Origin: Hydractinia symbiolongicarpus
Taxonomy: Eukaryota; Cnidaria; Hydrozoa; Anthoathecata; Hydractiniidae
DNA length: 64,000 nucleotides
NCBI RefSeq assembly: GCF_029227915.1
Contig: NC_079875.1
Location: forward strand, 23,551,001 to 23,615,000
Direction: 5' to 3'
Positions 1-12,319 of this stretch are shown piece after piece. The notes beneath the pieces were generated by a model. The model did not search any database. It was not told where the DNA came from and saw nothing but the letters and a program-made list of their open reading frames with translations. A program made the translations under genes and the position numbers. Each line of letters begins with the position of its first letter. Within the stretch, counting starts at the first letter, position 1.

Positions 1-1618
1 AGTGTCTTTTTCAGAATTTTACTCAACATCAAAAATTGTTGTCATGGAAATACTTTGGCATAATTCCATTTTTTGGAAAATAAAGCTAAATAAAAGTTAC
101 GAAAATTTGAAGGTGTAACTAAAAAAGTAAAATGTTATTAAAAAAAGCACGAATAGGGTTAAGGTAAAACTCCAACTTTCTAGCTATTGCCGAAAAAACA
201 TTTACACACACAAAAAAAGACTGAAATAATCAAAAGGTAAACAAAAAAAAACAGATAATAACACTGATGTGAATTGCTTTCCCTAGCTGCTTAAGATGAC
301 AGAGAAAGCATTCTTAAAGTCTTCATAAGTTAAAAAGATAGGACGTCCAGTCTCATTGAACATATACTGCAAAGAAATTAACGTTTTGAGAGACGCATCT
401 TTAACAAACTTGATAAAGTAATTATTTCATTCATGGGATACGCCCCCCCTCCCCTTCTATAACTTCTCATAAGCTTGTTCATTTTTGCTTGCATCAGCAC
501 ATATTTTCTGTGACGTCATCAGAAGCTTGGAATTTGTTAAAAATGCCACTATCTGTTTAAAATTTAATTACTTTTGTTCCAGAGCGAATTTTTGCATTCT
601 GTTTGAAGTTTCTGAAAGCCAAATAAAAGTTATTTAACATATTTTTCGGTTCTAACGTGTATCGCATAAAAAATTGCCAAAAATTGCCCGAAAATCCGGT
701 TTCTTCCGATTTTCGGGTAAAATCCGACAAAATCGGGAAATCTGATTAATCACGTGTCCAAGTTATGTAAAATGATTCTTCTTAATAAAACAAAGTTGTG
801 TTGCAAGTTGCAAAATGTGTTTAATAAACAAAAATGTGCATTGGCTTTCAAAGTTTGTAAAATAAAAAAACGACATTTTCTTCCGAGTGAAGTTCCATGT
901 GGTGGTCTCACGGTGAAAAGTACATTACAAACAAAAAACTTGACTAAAATATATAGCTTTCTTATAACTTGTTGCAATGCAATTTAATTTAAAATAAAAT
1001 ATACTTCTTGGTCTAAATTATCTTCTTTAACTAATATTATTCCTTGTGTAAATAAGAATTTGCATCATATCTACATTTTTCTCGACAGCATTGGTAAGTT
1101 GGTGTCTTGTCAGACAAAATTTAAGTCATTACATCGAGGTCAATAAAATTCATAAGTTGTTGTCGCCGTCGCCGCTGTTATCGTATTTTGTGTTGTCAAG
1201 TGGCTTGTCTCTTTAAGTGTGGTTGTTATTAGTTGTGTTTGTTGTTAACTGTGGCTTTATTTTATTGATTTGTTTTTCTTTTTAAAACACTTTCTAATTT
1301 GTCTTCGTCTTCAACCCGGTGTTCAGTACAGAGTGCTTTTTTATTAAGGTAGTTTTAACACACATCTTTTATGTTATTTCAGATTATGACTTTCATACAC
1401 TACGTTATTTTATTTTTACGCACTTCTGTACCCTTTTAGTTTTGCACGAAGAATAATGAGTTTTACCTACACATATTTTCATGGTCCACCGAGCCGGATT
1501 TTGAAAATATCTACTACAAAAAAAAACTGAAAGTTGTTAAAACGAAAAACCTTTTCTAAAATCGCAGAAGGAAAATTACTTCCGCAAAAGACTTGATTCT
1601 TGACTATAATATATTGAA
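1..1618. other. AT-rich region, no gene seen
   Basis: No coding region, RNA gene or structured repeat could be supported here. The small open frames around 750-990 on both strands are low-complexity and lack any family resemblance. The sequence is AT-rich with many A and T runs, as expected of intergenic or intronic DNA in this genome. Confidence 0.6.
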
Positions 1619-1660
1619 CTAGTCGTTAACCCGTGGAAAAATCTACGGGGTCGCCCGTCC
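1619..1660 (-). mobile_element. Helitron-type 3' end (truncated copy)
   Basis: Read on the minus strand, this segment ends in CTAG. About 10 bases upstream lies a hairpin with arms CCCGTGGA / TCTACGGG around a T-rich loop, preceded by GGACGGGCGA. The same end closes the short elements ending at 33860, 62502 and 63540. A terminal hairpin about 10 nt from a CTRR end is the hallmark of Helitrons. No clean opposite end (TC start) is seen next to it. A degenerate candidate near 1840-1868 resembles the reverse complement of the family's start. Confidence 0.6.
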
Positions 1661-1799
1661 TTTAAGTTAACCTGTTTCAACAAAGTGGACAGAAATATAT
1701 CGCAGTTGGTATTGACCCGCATTTTGAAAATTTCGTGTTTCTGTGTTATGGCAAAATATTATTTTATTTTGCGGAATAAGTTTTTGTAAAAATTAAAAA

Positions 1800-2165
1800 A
1801 TTAATCATGACACCGAGCTGAGCGCTTAGTACAGTTAAACGGTGCTGCACAGACGTATAAGGATAATACCCTTTTGAAAAAAACTTTCTCGCAGACTCTG
1901 TTTAAATTAAAACACAAGAAAAAGTCCATTGCTAACACAGGGCTGAGCAGTTAGTTCAGGTAAACAGTGTTGCCCATCCGTACAGGCGTGATACTCGAGA
2001 AAGTTTAAAAATTAGTACAGGTTTTACAAAAAACGTGGTTAAAACTGGGCTAACCGCTTAGTACAGTTAAACAGAGTTCAACAGGCGTATAGAAGTACCC
2101 TTTTCCAAAAAAACTTCATTGCAAATTCGGTTTAAATGAAAACACAGGGAGCAGCCTGTCCGTCC
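1800..2165. repeat. Three degenerate tandem units of about 110 bp
   Basis: Three diverged copies of a block begin near 1816, 1940 and 2048. Each contains a form of GCTGAGCGCTTAGTACAG followed by GTTAAACGGTG and CAGGCGTAT, then a CCCTTTT-A run. The first and third copies also share a following stretch (ACTTC/TTGCAGA...CTGTTTAAAT). The block lies next to the Helitron-type end at 1619, and its CAGACGTATAAGGATAATA string resembles the reverse complement of that family's 5' end. It may therefore be a rearranged Helitron interior. Confidence 0.45.
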
Positions 2166-2179
2166 AGCTAAAGCAATTG

Positions 2180-2950
2180 CTCAGCCATTTAATTTGCAGA
2201 AAAAGTTTCAGGAAAATAATAAAAGATGCTGGCTACCTAACTAACTGCATTTAGCATAAGAATTATCGCTTAAGAATATTGTTATAGCCAAACTGCATTT
2301 TTATCTTTATGCTCTCACTCTTTAGCCAAAGATAGGAGCTAGCTAAATGGCTACAGCCTCAACATAAAAATAAATGTTGGGTAGGATAAAAAGCTCTTAG
2401 ACCATACAGATTAGTAATAAGTAAGGCTCTACCTAGCTAGCCTTCAAAATCTTCGTGTTATACATGAGCATAGGGGTACTATTATTTTCCAAAAGTCCTT
2501 ATCGCTTCGGAGTTAAAAAAAATCAGCCCGGTTCTGCTTAAAAAATTACTCGGCAATCTTATTTTGCAGAATAAAATTTTAAAACAGTAATAAAAGTGGT
2601 CGCTGCCAACTGCATTGAGCTTAGCATAAGAATTGTTAAGAATTGAATTGAAGCCAAACTGCATTTGACTACTTTCACTTGCAGCCAAACTGCATTTGGC
2701 TACTTTCACTTTTTAGCCAGATAGCTAAAAGGAGGTAGTTAGGTAGACCCAACTTCAACATAAAAATAAAGAACAATATACCAAACTGAATAAAAACTTT
2801 AACAGAATAGGAATAAATAAAGATAGCTATAGCTAACTGTCTCAAAATCTACGTTTTGTAGCTAGCCAAAAACTTAAAATTAGTTTGTTTAAGATTTATA
2901 CGTAGCTAGAAAACGTGATGAAATATTCACCTTAACATGTGAAAACAAAC
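2180..2950. repeat. Dispersed repeat, two adjacent copies
   Basis: Segments 2180-2460 and 2530-2950 share strings such as CTGCATTTAGCATAAGAATT, AAACTGCATTT and a GGATAAAAAGCTC-type motif. The second copy (2750-2945) also matches 33920-34140. Shared strings there include ACCAAACTGAATAAAAACTT, TCAAAATCTACGTTT and GTTTGTTTAAGATTTATA. The region is scattered with TAGCTAGC tetranucleotide runs. No protein is encoded, so it looks like a non-autonomous transposable element or a diverged segmental repeat. Confidence 0.5.
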
Positions 2951-3039
2951 TAAATAATCCTATAGGATAAAAAGTACTCAGAAGAAATAAGGAGGATTGA
3001 AAGGACACCTACAAACTTCACACCATCACTTCCAAACTA

Positions 3040-3260
3040 CAATGGCCTTCGTAAGGGTAGCATGTTTCCTCCCGTCGGCATGTTGAGGCCGGGAAGCACT
3101 TGGATTGGTCATTGGTGTAAATGGAGCCTCGTGATTGGTTTATTACGCGTGAGCGGCAAAGCAAGGCCGGTAAAAAACGGGGTCTGCCGGGGATTCGAAA
3201 TAAAGCTGCAGGGCCGCAGGGATTTTCGGCGGGTCTCGCTACTTGCTCCGCCATGTTGCG
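3040..3260. promoter_or_regulatory. GC-rich CCAAT-box island
   Basis: This short block is clearly richer in G, C and CpG than its surroundings. It contains three closely spaced inverted CCAAT boxes (ATTGG) between about 3103 and 3139, two of them as GATTGG. That layout resembles a CCAAT-driven promoter, either of a gene or of an LTR element. A BEL/Pao fragment follows at 3.9 kb on the plus strand, so an old LTR is possible. No TATA box or start site can be fixed. Confidence 0.3.
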
Positions 3261-3485
3261 CAGAGACAGACAGACGACGGTTATTATTATAGAGATGAAG
3301 AAAAGTTTAAGAAGATCGAAGCCTTACAAGAACTTATTATACAGAGATACAGAAGACAACGAATGAAAGATTTCAATGACGAAAGCCTTATAACCAATAT
3401 TATAAGAGAAGAAACTGAATTCAAAATTACCATAAGCGGAGACATGAGAATTCTTGAAAAGTTTTTAAAAACCTTCGAAGATTGA
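3243..3485 (+). CDS. Small ORF of unknown function (80 codons)
   Basis: An open frame directly downstream of the GC-rich CCAAT island. The translated product is highly charged: an RDEEKFKKIE-like start, an arginine-rich centre around RYRRQRMK and an acidic end FLKTFED. It has no signal peptide, membrane segment or motif that I recognise. The base TATTATAG|AGATG could instead be a splice acceptor, making the ORF an exon. It may belong to the same retroelement as the BEL/Pao fragment, but nothing in the sequence proves this. Existence as a real gene is uncertain. Confidence 0.25.
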   Translation: MLRHVAQRQTDDGYYYRDEEKFKKIEALQELIIQRYRRQRMKDFNDESLITNIIREETEFKITISGDMRILEKFLKTFED

Positions 3486-3891
3486 CGCCTTCTTATTTAA
3501 GGTTTCCGGTGTGGCGAAAGTTGATATCGTTAGATTTTCACTTAAGATTTCTTCTAAAGACATTTGTTTTCAACACGTTCCGATATGTATGATCTTTCCA
3601 ATTAAGAATTAAAAACAACGCGTGTGAGAACAGATTGTTAATTTTTATTACTAACATTAACTACGGCTGTTTGCAGTAAAACGGAAGTACTAAATTTGAC
3701 TAATAAATTTCTCGTTTTCTTGATGTTTTCGAACTCTCGATTTTCGCATAGCGCAGAAATATGATCTCCTCTATAATAAAAGAATAAGAAAATCGAAGAT
3801 TCAAAACAATGGAAACACAATGAGATTAACGCATTTTCTGTACCATACATTGTGCGCGTCTCAAAAACCAACTAGTTTATATTGCTCTTAG

Positions 3892-4330
3892 GACCTATGA
3901 TCATCTAAACGAACTAGAACTAGCCGAGACTGGGGAAGGAACGGGTCAGGTTGACATTCTTATTGGGTCATCCGTTGGGGTGCGGTTAGTGGTAAGGCAG
4001 TGCGAGGAGATAGTGGACAGGTTGTGTTAGAATCGCTGTTTGGTTGGGTTTTGAGCGGACCTGTCAACGTCGAGACTCGGAAAGTAAGTAGCACCAACAT
4101 CCATTCCCTCGAAAAAACCCTTTCAAAAACGGCAATCGATCGTCTTTGGGATTTAGAAACCCTCGGAATTACACTGGTCGAGAAGTCACGTGGCGAAAAA
4201 ATCCTTGAACATATTAAACGAACTCCTGACAATCGATACATTGTGAAATTGCCGAAAAGGAAAGAACACCTGCTTATAGCCGATAATTGTGAGCCTTGTA
4301 AAAAGCGCTTACCTTACTTGCATTTGAATT
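3892..4330 (+). pseudogene. BEL/Pao retrotransposon polyprotein fragment
   Basis: The conceptual protein carries the end of the aspartic-protease/linker region (VDILIGSSVGVRL) and then the diagnostic FGWVLSGPV motif of BEL/Pao elements. Next come LWDLETLGI and RYIVKLP, the order found in the Pao-type pol of this family. A frameshift near 4000 separates VDILIG from the ESLFGWVLSG frame. The reverse transcriptase, RNase H and integrase that should follow are absent after about 4330. It is therefore a short dead fragment, most likely the remains of a deleted insertion. Confidence 0.75.
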
Positions 4331-4619
4331 GGAGTCCTACTATTTTTCGCTCAGTTCTAAACTCGCGCGATTTAAATTCGCCCACCTGAAAGTGGAGAAA
4401 ATTTGCTCAGTTTTGAATTCGCGCACATCAAAATTACGCATTTATCTTTGTAGAACAATATTATTCAATAATTCCATTAAGAGCGATACGAAATTGAGAT
4501 TTATTCTATTAAGGTACATAAAATGACCCGTTTTTCTTCTTCATGCTTTTTTGTCTTACAAAGGGATAAAAGATACTGTCTTACAAATATAAAATATCAA
4601 AACGTCATTGAAATCGTAT

Positions 4620-6000
4620 CTTAATAGTTTTCAAATGAATCCTCTCTAGGACTTTTTGTTTTAAAAGCGTCTGCAATTCCCAATCTTTTCCATCCATTTT
4701 TCACAACATCTTTGCTTGTGCAAATGTAGTCGTAGTACTGGGTCACCTATCTATCATGTAGAGGCTTGAGAATGCTGATTTTCAAGTCAACGGTAACATT
4801 TTCAGGCAAAACTCCTTATAAATCTGGGCTTGTACTTGTTTTGCTTACCATGCTTAAGCTTTATCCCGTAAAAATGATTTGCATGATCGGTTTACAGTCA
4901 AATCAAGCGGTTGAAAGTTTGTCATATTATGAGGAACCAAACTCTTCACTCTCTGTCCACTGTGCTTTAAAGACGTCAGCAATCAAAAGGCACTTCTTTG
5001 TTAAAGGAAGACCAAGTTCCTCCTTCGTGCTTCTGACATACGGAACAAAAGCTTTCATTATCAGTTCGATTGATTTTTCTTCATTGGACCAATAATTGTC
5101 GCTATGAGTAATATTGAACTTGGCCGGAAATTTGAACTTGGGATGGCAACGAGGAGTTTTGCCCTGATGGATGATTTGCAATGGTAGAAAATCACCAGAA
5201 AGAGTGAATGAGAAAGTTCTTGTAACTTGGTGGTAATCAACAGAATTAGCTATTGGCACTAGTTTTGCATTCATTTTATCCATTGTATACTGGCTCAGTA
5301 AAATAAATGGCAGGGGTGTTTGATCTATGTTTATAACAAGTTCATCAGGTATATTGTGTGCATCAACAAATTCTTTAACAGCTCGATGAAAGGCAAATCC
5401 CATCTCTTTTAAAACAAGATACTGGCTTTTTAGCTGTTGTTGCACGTCGTTTTGTGAATCCTATCCCTCGAAAAATTGACTGACACCAAGAAAAAACTTA
5501 TGTTAGGGTACCACCGTTTTCTTTCAATAGATAACGGTTATTCCCTTTACCAATAGCAATAGCGATGTTGTATTTCACTGCACATCTGGCTTTCTTCATA
5601 TTTTTAATCATCTCAAAAACTTTGTCTTCTAATTCTGAAGGAAGAAGGGGTTTAGCGCCACGGTGTTTTCTTGGTAGTTCTCTAACTTCCTCTTGATTTG
5701 TCTTAGGTTCTTTGTAGTTTTTAAAGATTCCACGTACTGTAAATTCAGGGCGTCCAAGTTTTCTTGCTTCAGGTCTTACACCATGCACAATGCCCCATTT
5801 AGCAATCTCTACACGTTGATGCCTGCCATTATTACCCCACTACTGTCGCTCCTTTTTTGACTGTGGTTCAATGATAATATTCAACTGCCTTTGAACTTCT
5901 TTTTCATTGAAGATATTATTTCGGTTTGTCTGTCCAGTATTCATATTATGAATAATGATGGGAGAAGGATCTCCCGAAATGTTGCCTACTAAACTGTCAT
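4620..6000 (-). pseudogene. pogo/Tigger-like DDE transposase pseudogene
   Basis: The minus strand encodes the order typical of a Tc1/mariner-superfamily, pogo-like transposase common in cnidarian genomes. It begins with an N-terminal DNA-binding part with VRPEARKLGRP and a RGAKPLLPSELEDKV segment, then a GFTKRRATTAKK linker. Next come catalytic blocks IPDELVINIDQTPLPF (first Asp) and KKCLLIADVFKAQW (second Asp region). A downstream NFQPLDLTVN block follows, and then a C-terminal KNGWKRLGI segment. In-frame stops (for example near 5849, 4858 and 4851) and frameshifts near 5450-5500 and 4930-4960 break it. Terminal inverted repeats were not located. Confidence 0.8.
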
Positions 6001-6248
6001 GTTCAAGAAATGATAAACTTCTTTTCCCTTAGCTTCTTAAAATACTTAAAAAGTGACATGCTACAAAAGAACTCCCAACCACCAAAATTGACACAAACGT
6101 AGGTACTGAATAATAAAACAATTTTTAATGACGGTGGAGTGTTCCATTTTCTACATTGCATTGGTGTGATAAACACCTGGCTCTATTTATTATGTCAAAA
6201 GATCCTATGAGACAGCACGTGTCGCTTTAAATGAAAAAAAGACGTATT

Positions 6249-6452
6249 GTTGCAAAAATAACTATTCACGTTATCTGATGCAGGTGAGAAGAGAAATTTG
6301 TTGCAAAAGTAACTATTCACGTTATCTGATGCAGGTGAGAAGAGAAATTTGTTGCAAAAATAACTATTCACGTCATCTGATGCAGGTGAGAAGAGAAATT
6401 TGTTGCAAAAATAAGTATTCACGTTATCTGATGCAGGTGAGAAGAGAAAATA
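6249..6452. repeat. Four tandem copies of a 51-bp unit
   Basis: Units start at 6249, 6300, 6351 and 6402, exactly 51 bp apart, with few substitutions. Each contains GTTGCAAAAATAACTATTCA and GATGCAGGTGAGAAGAGAAA. Because 51 is divisible by three, each strand carries a 17-residue peptide repeat (MQVRREICCK... on plus, SPASDNVNSYFCN... on minus). The frame openness is a by-product of the period, and there is no other evidence of coding. Confidence 0.85.
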
Positions 6453-6459
6453 AACATAA

Positions 6460-9400
6460 TTAAAATAATAATTTTTAAAAAAATTATTAAAAAAGTCGTT
6501 CATGTCACGAATATCACCCAAATTCAGTGGTTCTGTTATTGAATTAATGAATGTTTGCATGCTATGTACAGCGTTCCTTTAGTGTATTTGAAATAAACTG
6601 AAGGAAATAGCGTCGGTTGTGATGGTATTACTAAATATCTTTGCTTAAAATGTGGTGTATTTTCCTGCAACAGGAGTTTGGACTGTTCAATTCCTGTATC
6701 AGAGGAATACCCAGGATGGTTGGAATGTAAGAAAGGTACTTTGTGCCTCAAATGCAAGAAGAAAGAATACACTGTTGACTTCGAAATTTAAAACACAACC
6801 GATGAGGGAGTACCCAAGCAAGTCGAAACTACAGACAAGGAACGGCAGGAACAGGTTATGGGGACTTCTGATGAACATATACTATAAATTGATTGTGCAT
6901 CCAGGGGATTTCATGAGTATAGAAAAATTTGGTCCTCAAAATACGGACAAAAGTTAACTATTAAACGTGACAAGTTCAATTTTTTTTATCCCTATTTAAT
7001 AGCTAGAACATTTCTGCGAAATTAAAGGAAAAATTGAAAAACTCTCTCTGGTGGGGCAACTTGGAGAAATGTCTAAATTTTGTAAATTCTTCTTAGAATA
7101 CGACGGCTTTCTTGATGCAACAGTTCGAATCACTAAGTTCCGTAGAAGTCCTTTACCTCAAGGTGGCCTGGAAATACCTAAGTATTGGCAAAGGGAAAGC
7201 AAGCCTAAAAATTATTCGAAAGATGAAAGGCTTTGTGCTTGAGAATCACCTGGAGCCGGAAAAAATTCCATTGGATATCAAAGTTGAAGAAGACTTCTTG
7301 TAACTCTTCATGTTTATTTTTGAGAAGAAGAACTGATCTAAGAAGCGATCTAAAATACCTATAAAACGTAAGTCTATTTATGTTCTGACCCTCTATAAGA
7401 GCTAAATTTAAGAATTTTTACATGAACCAAAACGTTCCAACCCGAAAGCTATTCGCGCGTATTATTTTTCTCTCGATCTTAATTACGCGCACCTAAGAAC
7501 TTTGACTGTGTTGGAACTTTTAAACAGTGCATTTTATATACAACATACCACTGCTGATTTTAAAACTTTCAGGAAAACGAGGAAATCTTTGACTTTCCCA
7601 TGCTACTTTTAATTGTAATAAAATTGCTAAAAGCAAAATAATAAAGCAATACCTAATCTAAGAATAGTCCAAGTTTGTTGTATAATATTTCTTATTCTTT
7701 TGTTGAGCAATACAACTTATATAAATATAATTATGTTTTAGGATAAGATTTTGATGTCAACCTGGTACCTATGATGAATATTCTTCTGACAACGAAAATC
7801 ACCATCAAGTGAATAACACAGACGATTTGTTATGAATCCTTATAATATTGGAAAACTGTAAATAATGGATAAATATCTGGTATAATCCACAAAGTTGTGC
7901 TTCATGAGAGGAACTAAAACGGTGAGAAAATCAATCTAAATAACTTGTATATACTGTTAAAAATGAGTTTTATGTAAAACAATACAGATTGGAACAAGAA
8001 TTGCATGTTAAAGAACGTTCTGTTACAGACTGTAAATCTTCAGAATTGGCCTATATAATTATTAAAACTTTCTTAAAGATTTTACAGTATTAAAATATTT
8101 TTCAAACATAGTTGACAGGGACATGTGAGGGTGAATAATATACAGACTTGTTAAATGTTGTGATGTTATTTTTCTGATTTCGAACTCTTTTCTGGCTTAA
8201 TAATCTGCCTTACTGTTGTGGGAATTTTATAACATTAAAAGTATTGCTTAATAGAAATTGGTGCAAAGCTACATCAGTAATCTTAATACTAAACTGTATT
8301 AACTTCATAAAGAGGTGATTACTATATATTCTTTGTAGACGTTTATTATATGTTGCTATCTTACACAGTCTAACTGGAAAGCTTTCATACTTTTATATGC
8401 TGCTTTTTCCTTTTTATATTTGCAGGTTGTTAACACAGACTATAATTTTCCAAACAATATTTCTACGTTGCACTACTGTCGGCTATCTATTCCTAAAATT
8501 GTCTTGTAATGTAATTTTTTGTTGTATTTTTGTTGAAGATGCTTAGATGAGGATACCAAATACCAGTATGTCATTCAAACAAACTATGGAAACGCTAACC
8601 CTGTTTCGAATCTAATTTGCTAAACGGATGCATTTTCCATCCACATGTTTTAACAAGGATAAAGGGTTAAAACTATGGAGATTACTGTTATTTATTTAGC
8701 TATTAAAAAAACTTTCGTTTCTAATCTAGGAAGGATTTTTAATAACTAAAAACTATACCTTTGGGAAAATTTTAGCTCCTTTTACAGAAAAAACACGAAA
8801 CGCCTGATTTACCTCGTACCACACGACAACCCTTGACATAACTTTGACAAAAAATCTATCAAATTTTGCCTAAACAGAAAAAAATCCTAGATCCGCCCCT
8901 ACTAAAAATGGCATGTTTTGGAAAACCGCCGAAGTTTAGTTAAGTTAGTGGCGGAAAAAAAACATAAATTGGTAAGTTAACATGATTATATTACAAAATC
9001 GTTCATGACATAAATCCCAATTTTAATATAAAGTAGTGAAAATTGACAATCTTTGCTATATTTTGTGCTAATTTTGGCAACTTGTCATTTAATTTGTACA
9101 AATTAGTGGTATTCGTAACTTTCTGCACCTATGCCTCGAACAAACCCATTCAGAATTAAATAACCCAGATTTTTCAGTCCTTCTTTACAACTGGTGTGCA
9201 ATATTCAGCCAGCGGCAGAAGTATTTTAATGCACCACTTTTAAAAAGATTTCAACTTCGCCGCCATTAAGTAATTTTCCAACAATCTAAGACAAAACCCT
9301 GATGACGAGATTGAAGGACGTAAACAAACAATAGCCATGTATGTAGTTGTCCACGAATCCACGAAGAAAAGTATTACTATTATTCTTGCATTTTATTCTA

Positions 9401-11815
9401 TCTTTAGATATAGCTAGCTAACAATAATATTATAGGGTTTTTTCCACGACAGATATATTTGAATGGTCCCTTTCATGTAGAAATGTGTCACGGTACCCAT
9501 AATAAGTGTTTAGCTGGCTGGCTAGTTTTGTGGTAACTGGCTACTAGCTAGCTAGATGTGGTCTCTTGTTCTTTGGTTAGGACCAGTGATAATCGTGAAT
9601 TGCTATGAATTGTTTAAAGTATATTTATACACCAACAATAAATTTTGCTAGCGGTTGGAGACAAAAAACTTTTTTCATTCTTCACAAACTTTTTCTGCAA
9701 AGTGAGTGGGTGGTCTAAGCAGTTTTTGTGAAGAATATTTTTCCGTGACGCAAATCTATTTTATTTGACAAACAATGTTAGCTTAACTAACAATTTTTTA
9801 CAATTCGGCGATTTAACATAACAAATTTTTTGAAAGTGAAAAATTTGCTAGACACGTTTTAATATTTTAAGAAGCAAAATATATACCGCAGTAGGCCCCA
9901 ACTTTAGAATGCTAAAAAACGTGGAAATGGCATCATAATTAGCTAACAAGGATAGCTAATCACAATAAAATATCTCTTGAAATGATGCTTTTTAAAATTT
10001 CAACTCTTCTAAATTGATTAAAATTCAATCATAATCTAAGGACTACAGTATCAAATTGCATCAAAAATAGAAAATGGATTACGTGTGAAATAAGCATACC
10101 TCCACCCATTGACCACGCCCCTGGCTACAGTGCTCAGCAAATATACCATCACACCATCACGTTGATCAGAAACTCAGGTGTGTGTTATCTTTATCGAGCA
10201 GATTTGAAGCGCTATTTGATCAATTGGGCACGATACAAGCAGATAGGTACACTGTCTTGTAAAACTGTTGTTCAAATTTTTTTCAGCTTCTAAATGTTTA
10301 GTTGTTCACTAGAATTTTTAATTTGTTGCACAACAATTTTTCAAAACTTTAAAGAATAAGAAATGCGAATTAAGTGATGATAACCTTAGCCATGCTGTAT
10401 GACGTCAGACCTTGTTTGATCAAAGATTTACATTGTTTTGACGAAGTCATAAGGTCTAATTTTATCAAGTTTCGAGTGTGTGTTTACGTTTGTGTGGCAG
10501 GAAACCAGTCTTCACTTTCGTATCCTTAAGTAATATTTATATCTGGAATGTAACTCAAAGCAGGTAATCACCTCCTCTCACCATCAAAAAACTTTGTTAT
10601 TAAAAACTCATTACGCATGGTAAAGTTTAATGCCAAAGCAATTTTTGTCCCGTTTTAACAACACGATTATTACGCTTGTATAATCTGATGTGTTGTGCAC
10701 GCTTCTTTTACATGTCATTTACATGAACATTTACATAAAAATTTTCATTTCCGGTTTTGTCTGTGAACATTTCAGCCATGACTTGGGGGTAATAAAACAA
10801 ACAAATACGACAATGGTTTTTCTTCTATGTAAAAATCAACAAAAACGTCTTTCTTCTTTTACACTTTTAACTCTACCATCTTTAGTCATAATGCCGTTTT
10901 AGTTGAACGGCACCGAAAGTCTAGCAAGCAAAAACAAATATGGCGGCAATCTAACATTGTCCACTTCCAGTTTTTGTTCTGTCCTACGTCAAACAGTTCA
11001 TTCTTGCATTGTTTACAATGTTCAGTTAAAACAACAATCGAGTTTAATGATGTTTTTATTTCGAGGTAGTTTGGGTGAACGCGCCGGTTAGAGCAATAAT
11101 AGCTGAGCCTGACATGTTTTTTTACAAAAATCACTTTCATACCCTGAAATAATAGTTAATATATATACGTTATTAATATGGTCTATAGCTTATATAATGT
11201 GTATTATTGTCAACATTGGCAGCACTATTGTTACCAGAGTTGTCAAAAAGAAAAACATTTCTTATTTTTTCACTATATTTTTACACTTTTTTTCAAGTCT
11301 TTTTTATTAATAATAACAGCAACGAGAACTCTAAATGCTTAGGAATGAAAATTTAGAGCTCCATATAACCAGGCGGGAAAGTCTGACATTGTGTAAGGTG
11401 AATTTTAAAAATTTATTTTGGCATGTCAAACACAACCATGGTAGATCCTTTTACGCCACTAAAAATTAGCCCCTCTAATTTTATTCTGTATATGCGAGCA
11501 TCTTATTTAAATATAGCACAGCCTACTTCTGAAAAACCAACTGCATTGGCTTTTCCATAGTAAAGTTTAAAAGCGCGCGGGCACAGTTAAAATTTGATTT
11601 TCACTGTATATCTTTAAAAGAGTTTCCTAAGGAAGTTTGGCGGGTGGCTACTGAATTCAAATTGCCTCAGATTTAGTTTTCAGCTCTGTTAGACCGACTT
11701 TTTTCTTTTTCTAAGATGGAGAAGATCCACAGAATACAGCTTTTGTCATGGAACACACAAAAAACACACGGTAATAGAAGTAACAATAGAATTCTATAAA
11801 AATGTCGCAATACAG
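6460..11815. other. Long stretch without recognisable genes
   Basis: Several open frames of 60-100 codons occur near 6.5-7.3 kb and 10.7-11.1 kb, but they overlap on opposite strands and show no domain, so they are treated as chance. The sequence is AT-rich. A TAGCTAGCTAG run lies near 9545-9555, and scattered CRE-like TGACGTCA strings occur. No RNA gene or intact mobile element was seen. Confidence 0.5.
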
Positions 11816-11819
11816 CATA

Positions 11820-11905
11820 AAAGCCTTGTGGTAAAGCGTTCGCTTCCAGTGCAGGAGGTCTTGGGTTCACACTCCAGTCGAGTCATGCAAGAGACTATAT
11901 AAGTG
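11820..11905 (+). mobile_element. tRNA-derived SINE-like element
   Basis: The segment has an RNA polymerase III box A-like sequence AGCCTTGTGGTAAAGCG at 11822. A box B-like sequence GGGTTCACACTCC follows at 11863, with the spacing of a tRNA gene. The intervening GTTCGCTTCCAGTGCAGGAG does not fold as a proper anticodon arm, and the acceptor halves do not pair. A SINE head or tRNA pseudogene therefore fits better than a functional tRNA. The tail of the element cannot be delimited. Confidence 0.45.
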
Positions 11906-12209
11906 TGAATCTATCCTTTCTTCTTAGCGCGTTAAAATAGGATTGATATCTTAGGCAGTTGTCTAGATGAGCGAATACTGTGCTTTCACGACTTCTGTAG
12001 CTAAAAAAAGCTTTAAATGCACTAGGACTTCCTTCCCAGGACCTGGTACTGCTAGCAACCCCTCGAGGTCATCCTGGGTAAATAATTTTAAATAAATAAT
12101 TTCAATAATAAAAATCGCCATCAAAACAAAAAGGTAATGTAAATCTCCCCCAATCCCTTTCCCTATGCACTGACCGTTGTAAAGCCTGAAACTGAGTGTA
12201 TTATAAGTC

Positions 12210-12319
12210 TCTATAACATTAGCCCTCGTCTGCATGTTTGTCAGTCTGTAACGAAAACACAAAACACGATATTTGAAGGTCGGGCGACCCCGTGGATTTT
12301 TCCACAGGTCGACTACTAG
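12210..12319 (+). mobile_element. Short non-autonomous Helitron, 110 bp
   Basis: It begins TCTATAACATTAG and ends GACTACTAG followed by T. A 3' hairpin-like segment CCCCGTGGATTTTTCCACAGG lies about 10 nt before the CTAG end. An internal GTCAGTCTGTAACG matches the GTCTGTAACGCAAAA of the 63377 copy. This is the most diverged of the four full-length copies. It has no coding capacity, so replication would depend on a Rep/helicase supplied by a full Helitron elsewhere. Confidence 0.65.
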
